Below, in pieces: positions 18,921 through 27,277 of a DNA stretch of 33,353 bases (position 1 is its first letter; the number at the start of each line of letters is the position of its first letter). The translations under genes and the position numbers were made by a program. Source of the DNA: Candidatus Giovannonibacteria bacterium RIFCSPHIGHO2_02_FULL_45_13 (GTDB lineage Bacteria > Patescibacteriota > Minisyncoccia > UBA11713 > 2-01-FULL-45-33); assembly GCA_001778635.1 (NCBI GenBank), contig MFHO01000010.1, positions 33,418 to 66,770 on the forward strand, written 5' to 3'. The notes beneath the pieces were generated by a model that saw only the letters and a program-made list of their open reading frames with translations, did not search any database and was not told the DNA's origin.

Positions 18921-19933
18921 CGTTTGGCGACTATGCTCTTCTTATAAGCGTCGAGATGTTCCAGAGCAATGCCTGTGCCTTTCGCGACGCAGTAAAGAGC
19001 GTCTTTAGCAACCGCGGTCGGCACTCCAGTTGACCTGCTGACCAAAACGCTAAGATTTCTTAAAAGCGATCCGCCGCCGGTCATTACTATACCGTTTTCA
19101 ATAATATCTGACGCAAGTTCCGGAGGAGTGTTATGCAAAACCTGCTTGATAGCCTTTACAATATCTCTCAACTCGCCGTCAATGGCTTTCGCGATTTCAT
19201 TGGTGCGGATATCTATTGACCTCGGCAGACCCGTTAAAAAATCGCGCCCTTTGATCGACATAGTCAACTCTTCATCCAAAGGGATTGCGGATCCTATGTT
19301 CAGTTTAATTTGTTCTGCGGTCGAATCTCCGATCGCGAGATTAAACTGTTTTTTGATGTAGTCGGAAATTGCTTGATCGATTTTATTGCCGGCGACTTTT
19401 GCGGAAATTGAACTTACAATGCCGCCCAAAGAAATCACGGCGGCATCGGTTGTCCCGCCGCCAATATCAACCACCATATGCCCGCTAGGTTCATGAATCG
19501 GAATGCCTGCTCCGATGGCGGCAAGCACCGGTTCTTTAACAACGTAAGCGGATTTAGCGCCGGCCTTGATCGCGGCTTCAACCACAGAGCGGCGCTCGGT
19601 CGAAGTAACTCCGGCCGGCACAGATACCAAAACCTCCGGGCGAATCAAATTCCAGCGGCCTACTGTTTTTGAAATAAAATAACGAAGCATCGCCTCGGTT
19701 ACGCGGTAATCCGCGATAACGCCGTCTTTCATGGGGCGGTACGCTATAATGGTTTCCGGCGTGCGGCCGATCATCACTTTGGCTTCATTGCCAACGGCAA
19801 GCACTTTGTTTTCAGGAAGAGCGACAGCCACAACCGACGGCTCGTTTAATAAAATCCCCTTCCCCGGCACATACACCAAAGTATTGGCCGTCCCCAAATC
19901 TATCCCAATTTTTTTGATAAAAAGATTGACCAT
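18917..19933 (-). CDS. mreB: Rod shape-determining protein MreB
   Basis: KKIGIDLGTANTLVYVPGKGILLNEPSVVA, VVDIGGGTTDAAVISLGG. Confidence 0.97.
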   Translation of the reverse strand: MVNLFIKKIGIDLGTANTLVYVPGKGILLNEPSVVAVALPENKVLAVGNEAKVMIGRTPETIIAYRPMKDGVIADYRVTEAMLRYFISKTVGRWNLIRPEVLVSVPAGVTSTERRSVVEAAIKAGAKSAYVVKEPVLAAIGAGIPIHEPSGHMVVDIGGGTTDAAVISLGGIVSSISAKVAGNKIDQAISDYIKKQFNLAIGDSTAEQIKLNIGSAIPLDEELTMSIKGRDFLTGLPRSIDIRTNEIAKAIDGELRDIVKAIKQVLHNTPPELASDIIENGIVMTGGGSLLRNLSVLVSRSTGVPTAVAKDALYCVAKGTGIALEHLDAYKKSIVAKR

Positions 19934-19975
19934 GAATATGCCTCATTTATAGCATTTTATCGCCCGCGAAGCAAA

Positions 19976-20200
19976 TTATAGTAATTTTATAAATTCTTCC
20001 ACCGAAAGGTCGAGATCATCAATTATTCCTTTTAAGGTTTTCTTATTAATATCTTGTCCAGCATGCGCTGGAACCGTGACCCTGCGGCCATCGGAGTTTT
20101 TAAATTGCGCGTGACTCCCGACCCGATGATGTTCAAAAAATCCAAGGTGGTTTAAAACCCGGATAAGTTCAATGGGTTTTACGATAGGCAATTTAGGCAC
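19976..20200 (-). CDS. hicA: HicA-like mRNA interferase toxin (GTG start)
   Basis: VPKLPIVKPIELIRVLNHLGFFEHHRVGSHAQFKNSDGRRVTVPAHAGQDINKKTLKGII; catalytic-type GSH motif; in-frame extension upstream overlaps hicB. Confidence 0.85.
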   Translation of the reverse strand: MPKLPIVKPIELIRVLNHLGFFEHHRVGSHAQFKNSDGRRVTVPAHAGQDINKKTLKGIIDDLDLSVEEFIKLL

Positions 20201-20214
20201 AAAGCGATTTTTAC

Positions 20215-20466
20215 TTACGTTAAAGCAAGCTCCTGAAAAGAAATTGACTGCACCATCTCCAACGCGTTTTCTTCTTGGGGCACCGGTTCGCTGTCTTTCA
20301 AAAGGCCCCGCAGGTGGCAAATGGTAGCCTCTTTTAAATTTTGTCTTACTTTCTCAATATCGTCGCCTTGGGTATGCAGACCTTTAAGCAACGGTACAAA
20401 GCCGTGGTACCCGCCATCCTCGCTGGGTTCAATAATTACTCGGAAAGTATAGTTATTAGACTTCAT
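20215..20466 (-). CDS. hicB: HicB-like antitoxin
   Basis: FRVIIEPSEDGGYHGFVPLLKGLHTQGDDIEKVRQNLKEA. Confidence 0.85.
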   Translation of the reverse strand: MKSNNYTFRVIIEPSEDGGYHGFVPLLKGLHTQGDDIEKVRQNLKEATICHLRGLLKDSEPVPQEENALEMVQSISFQELALT

Positions 20467-20626
20467 AATTGCATGATAGCGCTTGCAATCAAAAAGTCAA
20501 TGTCACATCCCCCGCCGTGGATTTAAAAATGACCTCCACACACAAAAACCAAATTTGCACTTAGACAGCTATAGCAGTGAAACTGCAAATCTATTTTGGC
20601 AAAACCATTAAGTGGTGCAGCGCAAC

Positions 20627-21952
20627 TTACTTAACCCTCTGAATATCTGCGCCTAGCGCGCGGAGCCTTTCGTCTATTTTTTCGTGGCCGCGGTCGATTT
20701 GATAAATATTTCCGATTTGAGATTCTCCGTTTGCGATGAGCGCGGCCATCAGAAACGCAAGCCCCGCTCTAATATCCGGCCCTTCTAAATTCCACCCGGT
20801 TAAATTAGATGGGCCTTGCACTATCGCGCGATGCGGATCACAAAGAATAATCCGCGCACCCATCTTATTCAAATCTTCCGCATAATTTAAGCGGCCTTCG
20901 AAAATAGTTTCGTGTATCATGCTGGCACCTTCCGCCTGCGTCGCAAGAACGACGTATGGCGCCTGCAAATCTGTGGCGAAGCCGGGATACTCCTTTGTTT
21001 GGATATTAACCGCTCGCAACTTCGCTGCTCGCTTTAAGGTAATGGATGGGAATAGCGAATGATCGTTATGCGTTATTTCAAATTCTGCGCCAGCGGCTTT
21101 TAAAACAGCAAGCAGCGCAGTAAGCTCCTCGGCCGGAAAATTTTTAATTGTCATTTCTTTTGCGGCGGCGGCTCCGAGGATCGCAAAACTCCCGGCTTCT
21201 ATGCGGTCGGGCGGAGCAAAAAAAGGCGCTTTTCCGGAAAGCGGCTTTCCGGCGCGACCTTCAATGGTTATAGTGTGCGTGCCGGCTCCGCAAATCTCCG
21301 CACCATTTTTATTCAGCCAATCGGCCAAGCTCATAATTTCCGGCTCCTGTGCGGCGTTTCTTAAAATCGTCTGTCCATTTGCCAAAACTGCCGTCATCAT
21401 AAGCCCCTCGGTTCCTGTAACGCTTGGAACTCGAAAAGTAAAATCGCACCCTCTCAAACCTCGAGGCGCGCTGATTGCATAAGCAGGAATAGAATGAACG
21501 ATTTCGCTTCGCGGGAAAACATCCGATGTTTTTGGGGATTTAACATCGGATGTTGAGGAGCGAAGCGAAATCTCCGCTCCCATCGCGCGCCAACCATCTA
21601 GAAAAACATCAATCGGCCGCCCGCCTAGACTCGTCGGCGAGGCTGGCGCGCCTATCACGCATCCTCCCGGGTGCGGGAAAGAAGATCGCCCGAATCTTGC
21701 AAGCGCCGGACCGACAACTAAAATAGAAGCGCGGATTTTTTTAGCGATTTCATAATTTAATTGCCCGCCTTTTATATTTTCTAAAAGCTCTTTCATTCTT
21801 TTGATGTCTTCAATTTCAGGAAGATTTTGGAAAACAGGCGTTCCGGAAAACAGCAGCGATGCCGCCAAAGCCGGCAAAGACGCGTTTTTTGAACCGGATA
21901 CGGCGATTCCGCCTTCAAGCAATTTGCCGCCTCTCACTAAAAATTTTGCCAT
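20627..21952 (-). CDS. murA: UDP-N-acetylglucosamine 1-carboxyvinyltransferase
   Basis: SGSKNASLPALAASLL, PGGCVIGA...RPIDVFLDGW, VPSVTGTEGLMM, YPGFATDLQ. Confidence 0.95.
   Translation of the reverse strand: MAKFLVRGGKLLEGGIAVSGSKNASLPALAASLLFSGTPVFQNLPEIEDIKRMKELLENIKGGQLNYEIAKKIRASILVVGPALARFGRSSFPHPGGCVIGAPASPTSLGGRPIDVFLDGWRAMGAEISLRSSTSDVKSPKTSDVFPRSEIVHSIPAYAISAPRGLRGCDFTFRVPSVTGTEGLMMTAVLANGQTILRNAAQEPEIMSLADWLNKNGAEICGAGTHTITIEGRAGKPLSGKAPFFAPPDRIEAGSFAILGAAAAKEMTIKNFPAEELTALLAVLKAAGAEFEITHNDHSLFPSITLKRAAKLRAVNIQTKEYPGFATDLQAPYVVLATQAEGASMIHETIFEGRLNYAEDLNKMGARIILCDPHRAIVQGPSNLTGWNLEGPDIRAGLAFLMAALIANGESQIGNIYQIDRGHEKIDERLRALGADIQRVK
21500..21572. repeat. Nested palindromic element inside murA (doublet plus outer inverted repeat)
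   Basis: Outer 13-bp IR GATTTCGCTTCGC/GCGAAGCGAAATC; inner AACATCCGATGTT and its inverse AACATCGGATGTT; encodes ISLRSSTSDVKSPKTSDVFPRSEI. Confidence 0.85.
21620..21648. repeat. Imperfect-hairpin insertion in the conserved murA PGGCxIG-RP motif
   Basis: 27 nt (21620-21646) encode PASPTSLGG between GCVIGA and RPIDV; CGCC-t-AG-a-CTCG/CGAG-g-CT-GGCG can fold. Confidence 0.75.
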
Positions 21953-21994
21953 TACTCTTAATTTATGATAAAATTGTCCTAATTACAACGATCT

Positions 21995-22927
21995 ATGTTA
22001 ACCAAAACCAGACGCCGCATACTTTTTTATTCCTCAATATTTGTTTTTTTTGTTGCAGCCATCCCGATACTTCTTTATAGTTTTGGCTACGGGATTTCGC
22101 GCGATTTTAAGATTTCGAAAACAGGAGGAATTTTCATACAAACCTCCGAGGCGGGAGCGGACGTTTTTGTCGGTTCAAAACACAAACGCACATCGCTTTT
22201 GGGAAAAAGCGGGCTTATAAAAAATCTGGTGCCCGGAATATATAAGGTTTCCGTGCGGAAAGAAGGTTTTTGGGACTGGGAAAAAAGTCTGGATGTTTTC
22301 TCGGAAACAGTTACGGCTCGCACGGTACTTTTGGTGCCGCGAAATCCAAGCGGCAAAATTTTGGGCACAACAACCCCGCAGATCAAAAAAACAAAACCGC
22401 CGTACGCGTCTATTAAAAAATTCTGGGCGATTCCTAAAACAGAAGACTTTATTATATTGGGGGAGGACAAGAAGTTTTACAAAAACAAAGAGTCTTTTGA
22501 TATTTATCAGGAATTTGGAACAACAACCGCAGAAATTTTATTAAGCAAAAGAGAAAGCATTTTTGATGAAACTTTTTCCCGCGTAATTTACTGGGACAAA
22601 AATTCCATAAATTCTTATTGGTTCGCAGATTTAGACCAAATGCCGCAATGGGAAAAACAATTGAAAATTGGGGATTTAGAACCGCGAGCTACAAAACTTT
22701 TTCAAACAAATAAAGCCATCCGAGCGGTTGCTCAATATCCCGGCTGGCCGGATTGGCTCATTATTGCGGTGTCAGACGGTGTTTGGGCGACGGAGATGGA
22801 TTCCTACGGCGGGCAGAACTCTTTCCCGATTTACCAAGGAAAAGAACCGAAAATAATATCAATAGAATCTGAACAAAGTATTATTTTTGACGACGGTAAT
22901 TATCTCGAAATCTTCTTGCCTTCTTAA
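21995..22927 (+). CDS. PEGA-domain-like membrane-anchored protein
   Basis: N-terminal TM; GGIFIQTSEAGADVFVGSKHKRTSLLGKSGLIKNLVPGIYKVSVRKEGFWDWEKSL. Confidence 0.75.
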   Translation: MLTKTRRRILFYSSIFVFFVAAIPILLYSFGYGISRDFKISKTGGIFIQTSEAGADVFVGSKHKRTSLLGKSGLIKNLVPGIYKVSVRKEGFWDWEKSLDVFSETVTARTVLLVPRNPSGKILGTTTPQIKKTKPPYASIKKFWAIPKTEDFIILGEDKKFYKNKESFDIYQEFGTTTAEILLSKRESIFDETFSRVIYWDKNSINSYWFADLDQMPQWEKQLKIGDLEPRATKLFQTNKAIRAVAQYPGWPDWLIIAVSDGVWATEMDSYGGQNSFPIYQGKEPKIISIESEQSIIFDDGNYLEIFLPS

Positions 22928-23585
22928 GCCTCCAGGCCTCAATTTTTTTATGGTCGCCGGAAAGCAAAACTTTCGGGACACGATACTTTTTATTAAATAT
23001 CTCCGGGCGAGTATATGAAGGGACACCGACTCCGTAACGTTTTTCCTCAAGCGACTCTCCTGTGCCTAAAACGCCCAGAATGTGTCTGGAAACGGCGTCA
23101 ACAATAACCATAGCCGGCAATTCCCCGCCGGTTAGGACATAATGACCGATTGACAAATCCGAAATCCGAAATCCCAAATCCAAAACGACTTTTTTAATTC
23201 GTTCATCAACGCCTTCGTAGTGCCCGCAGATCATTATAATGCGCTTATATTTTTTGGCAAAATTTGCCGCCATTTTTGAATTAAATTGTTTTCCGGAAGC
23301 GGAGAGAAGAACGATTAAGACGTCGGACGTCTTTGACTTAGACGTCCGACGTCTAAGTTTTAAAATTGACTCTAGCGCCTTCGCAATCGGCTCAATCTTC
23401 AGAACCATCCCGGGTCCTCCGCCATACGGTTTATCGTCCACCTTCTTATGCTTATCGCGAGAAAATTTTCTCAAATCCCAAATTTTAATTTCTACAAGTT
23501 TCTTTTTCTGCGCACGCTTAATTATGGACTCATTAAAATAGCCGTGGGAAACCTCTGGAAAGATGGTAAGAATATCAAACCGCAT
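22881..23585 (-). CDS. trmD: tRNA (guanine37-N1)-methyltransferase TrmD
   Basis: MRFDILTIFPE, KPYGGGPGMVLKIEPI, MICGHYEGVDERI, SIGHYVLTGGELPAMVIVDAVSR. Confidence 0.95.
   Translation of the reverse strand: MRFDILTIFPEVSHGYFNESIIKRAQKKKLVEIKIWDLRKFSRDKHKKVDDKPYGGGPGMVLKIEPIAKALESILKLRRRTSKSKTSDVLIVLLSASGKQFNSKMAANFAKKYKRIIMICGHYEGVDERIKKVVLDLGFRISDLSIGHYVLTGGELPAMVIVDAVSRHILGVLGTGESLEEKRYGVGVPSYTRPEIFNKKYRVPKVLLSGDHKKIEAWRLKKARRFRDNYRRQK
23155..23182. repeat. 4x7-bp tandem repeat inside trmD
   Basis: AAATCCG AAATCCG AAATCCC AAATCCA; encodes the DLGFRISDL segment. Confidence 0.85.
23317..23358. repeat. Inverted palindrome doublet inside trmD
   Basis: AAGACGTC-G-GACGTCTT (23317-23333) and ACTTAGACGTC-C-GACGTCTAAGT (23336-23358); encodes LRRRTSKSKTSDV. 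Confidence 0.9.
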
Positions 23586-23610
23586 AATTGACAGAAATAT
23601 TGTAGCATGC

Positions 23611-23639
23611 TAGCTTAAAAAACAGAAGAGAGATCGCAA
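23611..23639 (+). promoter_or_regulatory. Weakly supported promoter of the zinc-ribbon gene
   Basis: TTGACA-like hexamer with a TAGCTT-like -10 around 17 nt downstream; approximate coordinates. Confidence 0.3.
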
Positions 23640-23650
23640 AAGGAGGCCGG

Positions 23651-24085
23651 ATGGCTCAAAAGCTTGAAACTGCTGAAGACTTTTTGAAAGTAGCGGGCGC
23701 GTTGCGGAACGAAGAAAGCGCGCCTCACGAATACACAATAATTGATTTCGGATATTGCACGATCTGCAAGCAAATAACACAATATCAAGCAAGTCTAGGG
23801 CCTGATGGGTACAGCAGGTATTGCCTAAAGTGTAATAATACGTTTTCCGCCCATTACCGTCGTATTGCTGGATGGAAAAAGTACGAACAATATATTGTAG
23901 ATTTGGAAAAGCTTCCTCAAGCAGGGTTTGCACAAGTGCCCACGCTATTACAATTACGATCGAGAGAAAATCAGAAAAACAGCTTCAAGAAGAAATTGGC
24001 CAGAACATTGCGAGAGAAAAGCGCAATTCTTAAAACCGCGGCGGACGAAGTGTCGATCTTAGTCTCAATCAAAACCGGCGATTAA
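23651..24085 (+). CDS. Hypothetical zinc-ribbon-like protein
   Basis: Strong SD AAAGGAGG before ATG; paired cysteines CTICKQ...YCLKCNN. Confidence 0.65.
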   Translation: MAQKLETAEDFLKVAGALRNEESAPHEYTIIDFGYCTICKQITQYQASLGPDGYSRYCLKCNNTFSAHYRRIAGWKKYEQYIVDLEKLPQAGFAQVPTLLQLRSRENQKNSFKKKLARTLREKSAILKTAADEVSILVSIKTGD

Positions 24086-24096
24086 TCTCCGGTTTT
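24071..24096 (+). terminator. Hairpin overlapping the stop codon of 23651..24085
   Basis: AAAACCGG-N10-CCGGTTTT followed by ATGTTTTT. Confidence 0.6.
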
Positions 24097-24116
24097 ATGT
24101 TTTTATATTTTCTAAA

Positions 24117-24145
24117 GCAAAACCCCGCCTAAAGCGGGGTTTTGC
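24117..24145. terminator. Bidirectional terminator between convergent genes
   Basis: GCAAAACCCCGC-CTAAA-GCGGGGTTTTGC, 12-bp perfect stem. Confidence 0.8.
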
Positions 24146-24182
24146 AGTTAAGTCGCTTTCGGCAACTTAAAAATAAAGTTGA

Positions 24183-24512
24183 TTACAACTTTAGGTCGTC
24201 GACGACGTCGTCAACGCCTCGTCCGCCACGCGGCACATGAGTCGAGCCTTCCGGCTCCTCGATTTTGAGGTTTACTCGCGCGTGGTTTTTGATGCCCACA
24301 ACGCGAAGCAGCGTGCGCAGCGCATTTGCAGTATTACCTTGCCGGCCAATGAGCTTGCCGACGTCCTCCTTGTCCACTTTCACGGACAAAAGAACGCCCA
24401 TCTCATCAACCTTGCGGCTTACTTTTACCGCATTAGGGTTGTCTACCAGCGCTTTTACTACATACTCCAAAAATTCCTCATCAGAGTACGTACTAGATGC
24501 TTTTGCAGCCAT
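24183..24512 (-). CDS. KH-domain RNA-binding protein (KhpA/YlqC-like)
   Basis: LEYVVKALVDNPNAVKV...VDKEDVGKLIGRQGNTANALRTLLRVVG. Confidence 0.88.
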   Translation of the reverse strand: MAAKASSTYSDEEFLEYVVKALVDNPNAVKVSRKVDEMGVLLSVKVDKEDVGKLIGRQGNTANALRTLLRVVGIKNHARVNLKIEEPEGSTHVPRGGRGVDDVVDDLKL

Positions 24513-24570
24513 TGGTTAAATCTGATTATCTTCTAATACCGATTTTCGACCTTTCAGGATTATATTCCCA

Positions 24571-24861
24571 TTATACTCCCTCTACAGATTTTGTCAACCC
24601 CTTAGCTTTATTAATCTTGGGAGCCTCAATTATTTTCGCTTTAACCAACATGTTGTTAGCAGTAGCTGAAAGCTGTGCGCCTTTCATAAGCCAATGCTTA
24701 ATACGGTCATTTTTCAGCTGTGTTTTTTTGGTTTTTGGGTTATATGACCCTAGAGACTCTAAATAAGCTCCGCTTCGCGAAGCGCGACGCGATTCCGTCA
24801 CAACCAAACGAAAGTTCGGGTCATTTTTCCTGCCTACACGCTGAAGCCTGATAATTAACAT
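24571..24861 (-). CDS. rpsP: 30S ribosomal protein S16
   Basis: MLIIRLQRVGRKNDPNFRLVVTESRR...LGSYNPKTKK; internal Met chosen as start. Confidence 0.94.
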   Translation of the reverse strand: MLIIRLQRVGRKNDPNFRLVVTESRRASRSGAYLESLGSYNPKTKKTQLKNDRIKHWLMKGAQLSATANNMLVKAKIIEAPKINKAKGLTKSVEGV

Positions 24862-24893
24862 AATAAGCAGTTTAGAAAAATACAAAAGCCCTG

Positions 24894-25919
24894 TCAACCC
24901 GACAAGGCTTTTACTCTGTTAAAACAATCAACGAATGTATCCGGGCTTGCTCCGTATTCGCAAATCGCGTGAATGCTATGTAAAAACGGAGTATCCAAAG
25001 AATTTTTCTGCGCGATTCGCCAAAGCGTTTTTATAGATTCGTAGCCCTCAATCGTATTGCTTTTTGTGTAAGCTTCAATTGCATCTCTTGAAAGATATTT
25101 CGCAAGTTCATGTCCAAATTTTTTATTTCTGGATTCTCCGCGGCAAGTTACATAAAAATCGCGCTCAACGGCTGGCGAATGAAGTGTTTTCGGGTTAGCG
25201 CCTGCGGAGTTCAAAAATGTTTTCATCTCATCAAGCGCCAACCAAATATACTCAAACGCGGCTTCCGGGCTCGCAAGCTTCTCTAAAAGTCCGTATCCGG
25301 GCGCGCAAGCGTTTTTGAGACAGCCTCCCAAGCTTACCCCAATTAAATCGGTGGTACCCACTAAATGCAGGTCCGAATTTTTAAACAATGCTTTGAGCTT
25401 TTTAATAACGCCGATGTTTTTGCTGGCGCAGGAAATAAAATGCGCCTGATAGGGTTTTACAATTTCCCTCGCGAAAGTCGGTCCGGACATCACAGCGAAA
25501 TTTTTATACCCAAAAAACTCCGAATTATTATACAACATCACGCCCCAAGGAACATCTCCAAAACTATCAAAACCCTTTGAAAGCAAAACCAATATGGCCT
25601 TGGGATTAATTTCCAGGCATTCTTTAATTTTTAAGAACGCTTGCCCGATATATTTGGTCGGCACGGCCAAACAAATTACATCGGCGGATTTTGCCGCTTC
25701 AAAATTGTCAGTAAATTCCATCCGTGGGAGCATTACCCCGGGCAAATGAAGATAGTTGGTTTGTTGGGTTCCGTTTCTTAAATTGTAAATGAGATCTTCC
25801 TGGCCCTGATCATACGGTTGAATCAACAAAGTGACATCATTGCCTGCGCTAGCAGCAACGATCGCCATTGCGGTCCCAAATTCCCCTGCGTCGCACATAA
25901 AAACCCTAAACGCCTTCAT
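24894..25919 (-). CDS. NAD(P)-dependent glycerol-3-phosphate dehydrogenase-like protein (divergent)
   Basis: DAGEFGTAMAIVAASAGNDVTLL, SKGF, SGPTFAREI, SLGGCLKNACAPGYGL, TIEGYESIKTLWRIAQK. Confidence 0.8.
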   Translation of the reverse strand: MKAFRVFMCDAGEFGTAMAIVAASAGNDVTLLIQPYDQGQEDLIYNLRNGTQQTNYLHLPGVMLPRMEFTDNFEAAKSADVICLAVPTKYIGQAFLKIKECLEINPKAILVLLSKGFDSFGDVPWGVMLYNNSEFFGYKNFAVMSGPTFAREIVKPYQAHFISCASKNIGVIKKLKALFKNSDLHLVGTTDLIGVSLGGCLKNACAPGYGLLEKLASPEAAFEYIWLALDEMKTFLNSAGANPKTLHSPAVERDFYVTCRGESRNKKFGHELAKYLSRDAIEAYTKSNTIEGYESIKTLWRIAQKNSLDTPFLHSIHAICEYGASPDTFVDCFNRVKALSG

Positions 25920-26506
25920 GTGTCCAACTCTTTTGTTTTCTCCCGAAGTCGCTCCATAAGTGCCGCGAAATCGTACTTTCGTATAATTCTATCGAATTGG
26001 GAGCGATAGCTTGAAACAATGCTGACGCCCTCCACAACAATGTCGTAAGCCTTCCACTTCTCGCTAGAAAGCCGTAATTTGTAAAGCATTTGAAACTCGT
26101 CTTGCGGCGTTTTTATTTTTACCTCTACTTCCGCAAAATCGCCGTCTATCCTTTCTTTAAAATAATTGATTTCTACTTTGCCGATATGCTGAAGCGAATT
26201 AAGAACATTGCTGCGATAAAAAACTTCCACAAAGCGGCTGAAGACTTTTACAAACTCTTTCTGTTCTGCTTCTGAAATGGCGCGCCAGTGCATGCCAAGC
26301 GAACGCTTAGCCATTTCCTCAAAATCCATTCGCTCCAAAATGATCTGGCGGATAGCCTCGCGCCGCGTTTCTGTCTTCAATTTTTCTATAGTTTCCTTAA
26401 CTTGACTCATCGGCGGTGGCGCGGCAAAAGCAAATGGAACAAAAATTAAAAACGCCAAAAACAAACAGTTTTTTTTCACAAATAACCCTCTTATCAATCT
26501 GCGCAA
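25916..26506 (-). CDS. MlaC/Ttg2D-like phospholipid-binding family protein
   Basis: Signal-like N-terminus; MDFEEMAKRSLGMHWRAISEAEQKEFVKVFSRFVEVFYRS...WKAYDIVVEGVSIVSSYRSQFDRIIRKYDFAALMERLREK. Confidence 0.85.
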   Translation of the reverse strand: MRRLIRGLFVKKNCLFLAFLIFVPFAFAAPPPMSQVKETIEKLKTETRREAIRQIILERMDFEEMAKRSLGMHWRAISEAEQKEFVKVFSRFVEVFYRSNVLNSLQHIGKVEINYFKERIDGDFAEVEVKIKTPQDEFQMLYKLRLSSEKWKAYDIVVEGVSIVSSYRSQFDRIIRKYDFAALMERLREKTKELDT

Positions 26507-26509
26507 ATC

Positions 26510-27277
26510 CTAGCGCAAATACTTGAATTTGTTAAGAGCGTGCTCTTCCAGTGTCGCGGCGTAATGCGCAACGCCGTCTTTATCGGTCAGATAATAAAAA
26601 TAAGGAGACGGAATCGGGTTTATTGCCGCTAAAATCGTGTCCAGTCCCGGATTGGAAATTGGGCCAGGAGGCAGGCCTCTGTAGCGGTAAGTGTTGTAAG
26701 GAGAATCGTATTTCAAATCCTCCGCGGTCAGAGCATGGCTAGCTTTACCTAAAATGTAAGTTAGCGCGGCATCCACGTTCAAACCTATGCTGCGCTCCAG
26801 CCTTTTCCATAAAATCCCGGCAACTATTTTTCTGTCCTCCGCGCTTTTTACTTCTTCTTCCAAAATTGAAGCCATGATAATAATATCGCGCAACGTTTTA
26901 TGTTTCAGCTTAATTTGATCAAGAATCTCCGGCGTAATTTTTTTATCAAAATGATCGCGCATTTTTTTAATTACATCCTCCGGTTTAGCGTCTTTATAAA
27001 AACGGTAGGTGTCCGGGAATAAATATCCTTCTTGGCTCTGCGCAGCGCTAACAAACACATTTTTTGAAAAAATGCCCAACTTTTCAAAAGTTTCTCCTAT
27101 CTGGCCGACATTGAATCCTTCCGGGATTGTAACTGCGATCTCGCGCGACGCAACCAATTCTCTGTTTTTTCTCCCCACAATCTCCGGGAGTTTGATGAAT
27201 ACATAAAGCAAAATAAACGCCGCGATTACTGCTGTCCAAATTAAATATCTATTTAAATAATTTTTATTTTCTTCCAT
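26510..27277 (-). CDS. mltG: Endolytic transglycosylase MltG (YceG-like)
   Basis: QEGYLFPDTYRF, IIMASILEEEVK, VDAALTYILGK, SPYNTYRYRGLPPGPISNPGLDTILAAINP. Confidence 0.95.
   Translation of the reverse strand: MEENKNYLNRYLIWTAVIAAFILLYVFIKLPEIVGRKNRELVASREIAVTIPEGFNVGQIGETFEKLGIFSKNVFVSAAQSQEGYLFPDTYRFYKDAKPEDVIKKMRDHFDKKITPEILDQIKLKHKTLRDIIIMASILEEEVKSAEDRKIVAGILWKRLERSIGLNVDAALTYILGKASHALTAEDLKYDSPYNTYRYRGLPPGPISNPGLDTILAAINPIPSPYFYYLTDKDGVAHYAATLEEHALNKFKYLR

Noticed and set aside
24771-24784. CGCTTCGCGAAGCG perfect 14-bp palindrome in rpsP
   Set aside because: Aligned by eye to S16, the segment adds at most one residue, so it is probably native coding sequence rather than an inserted element.
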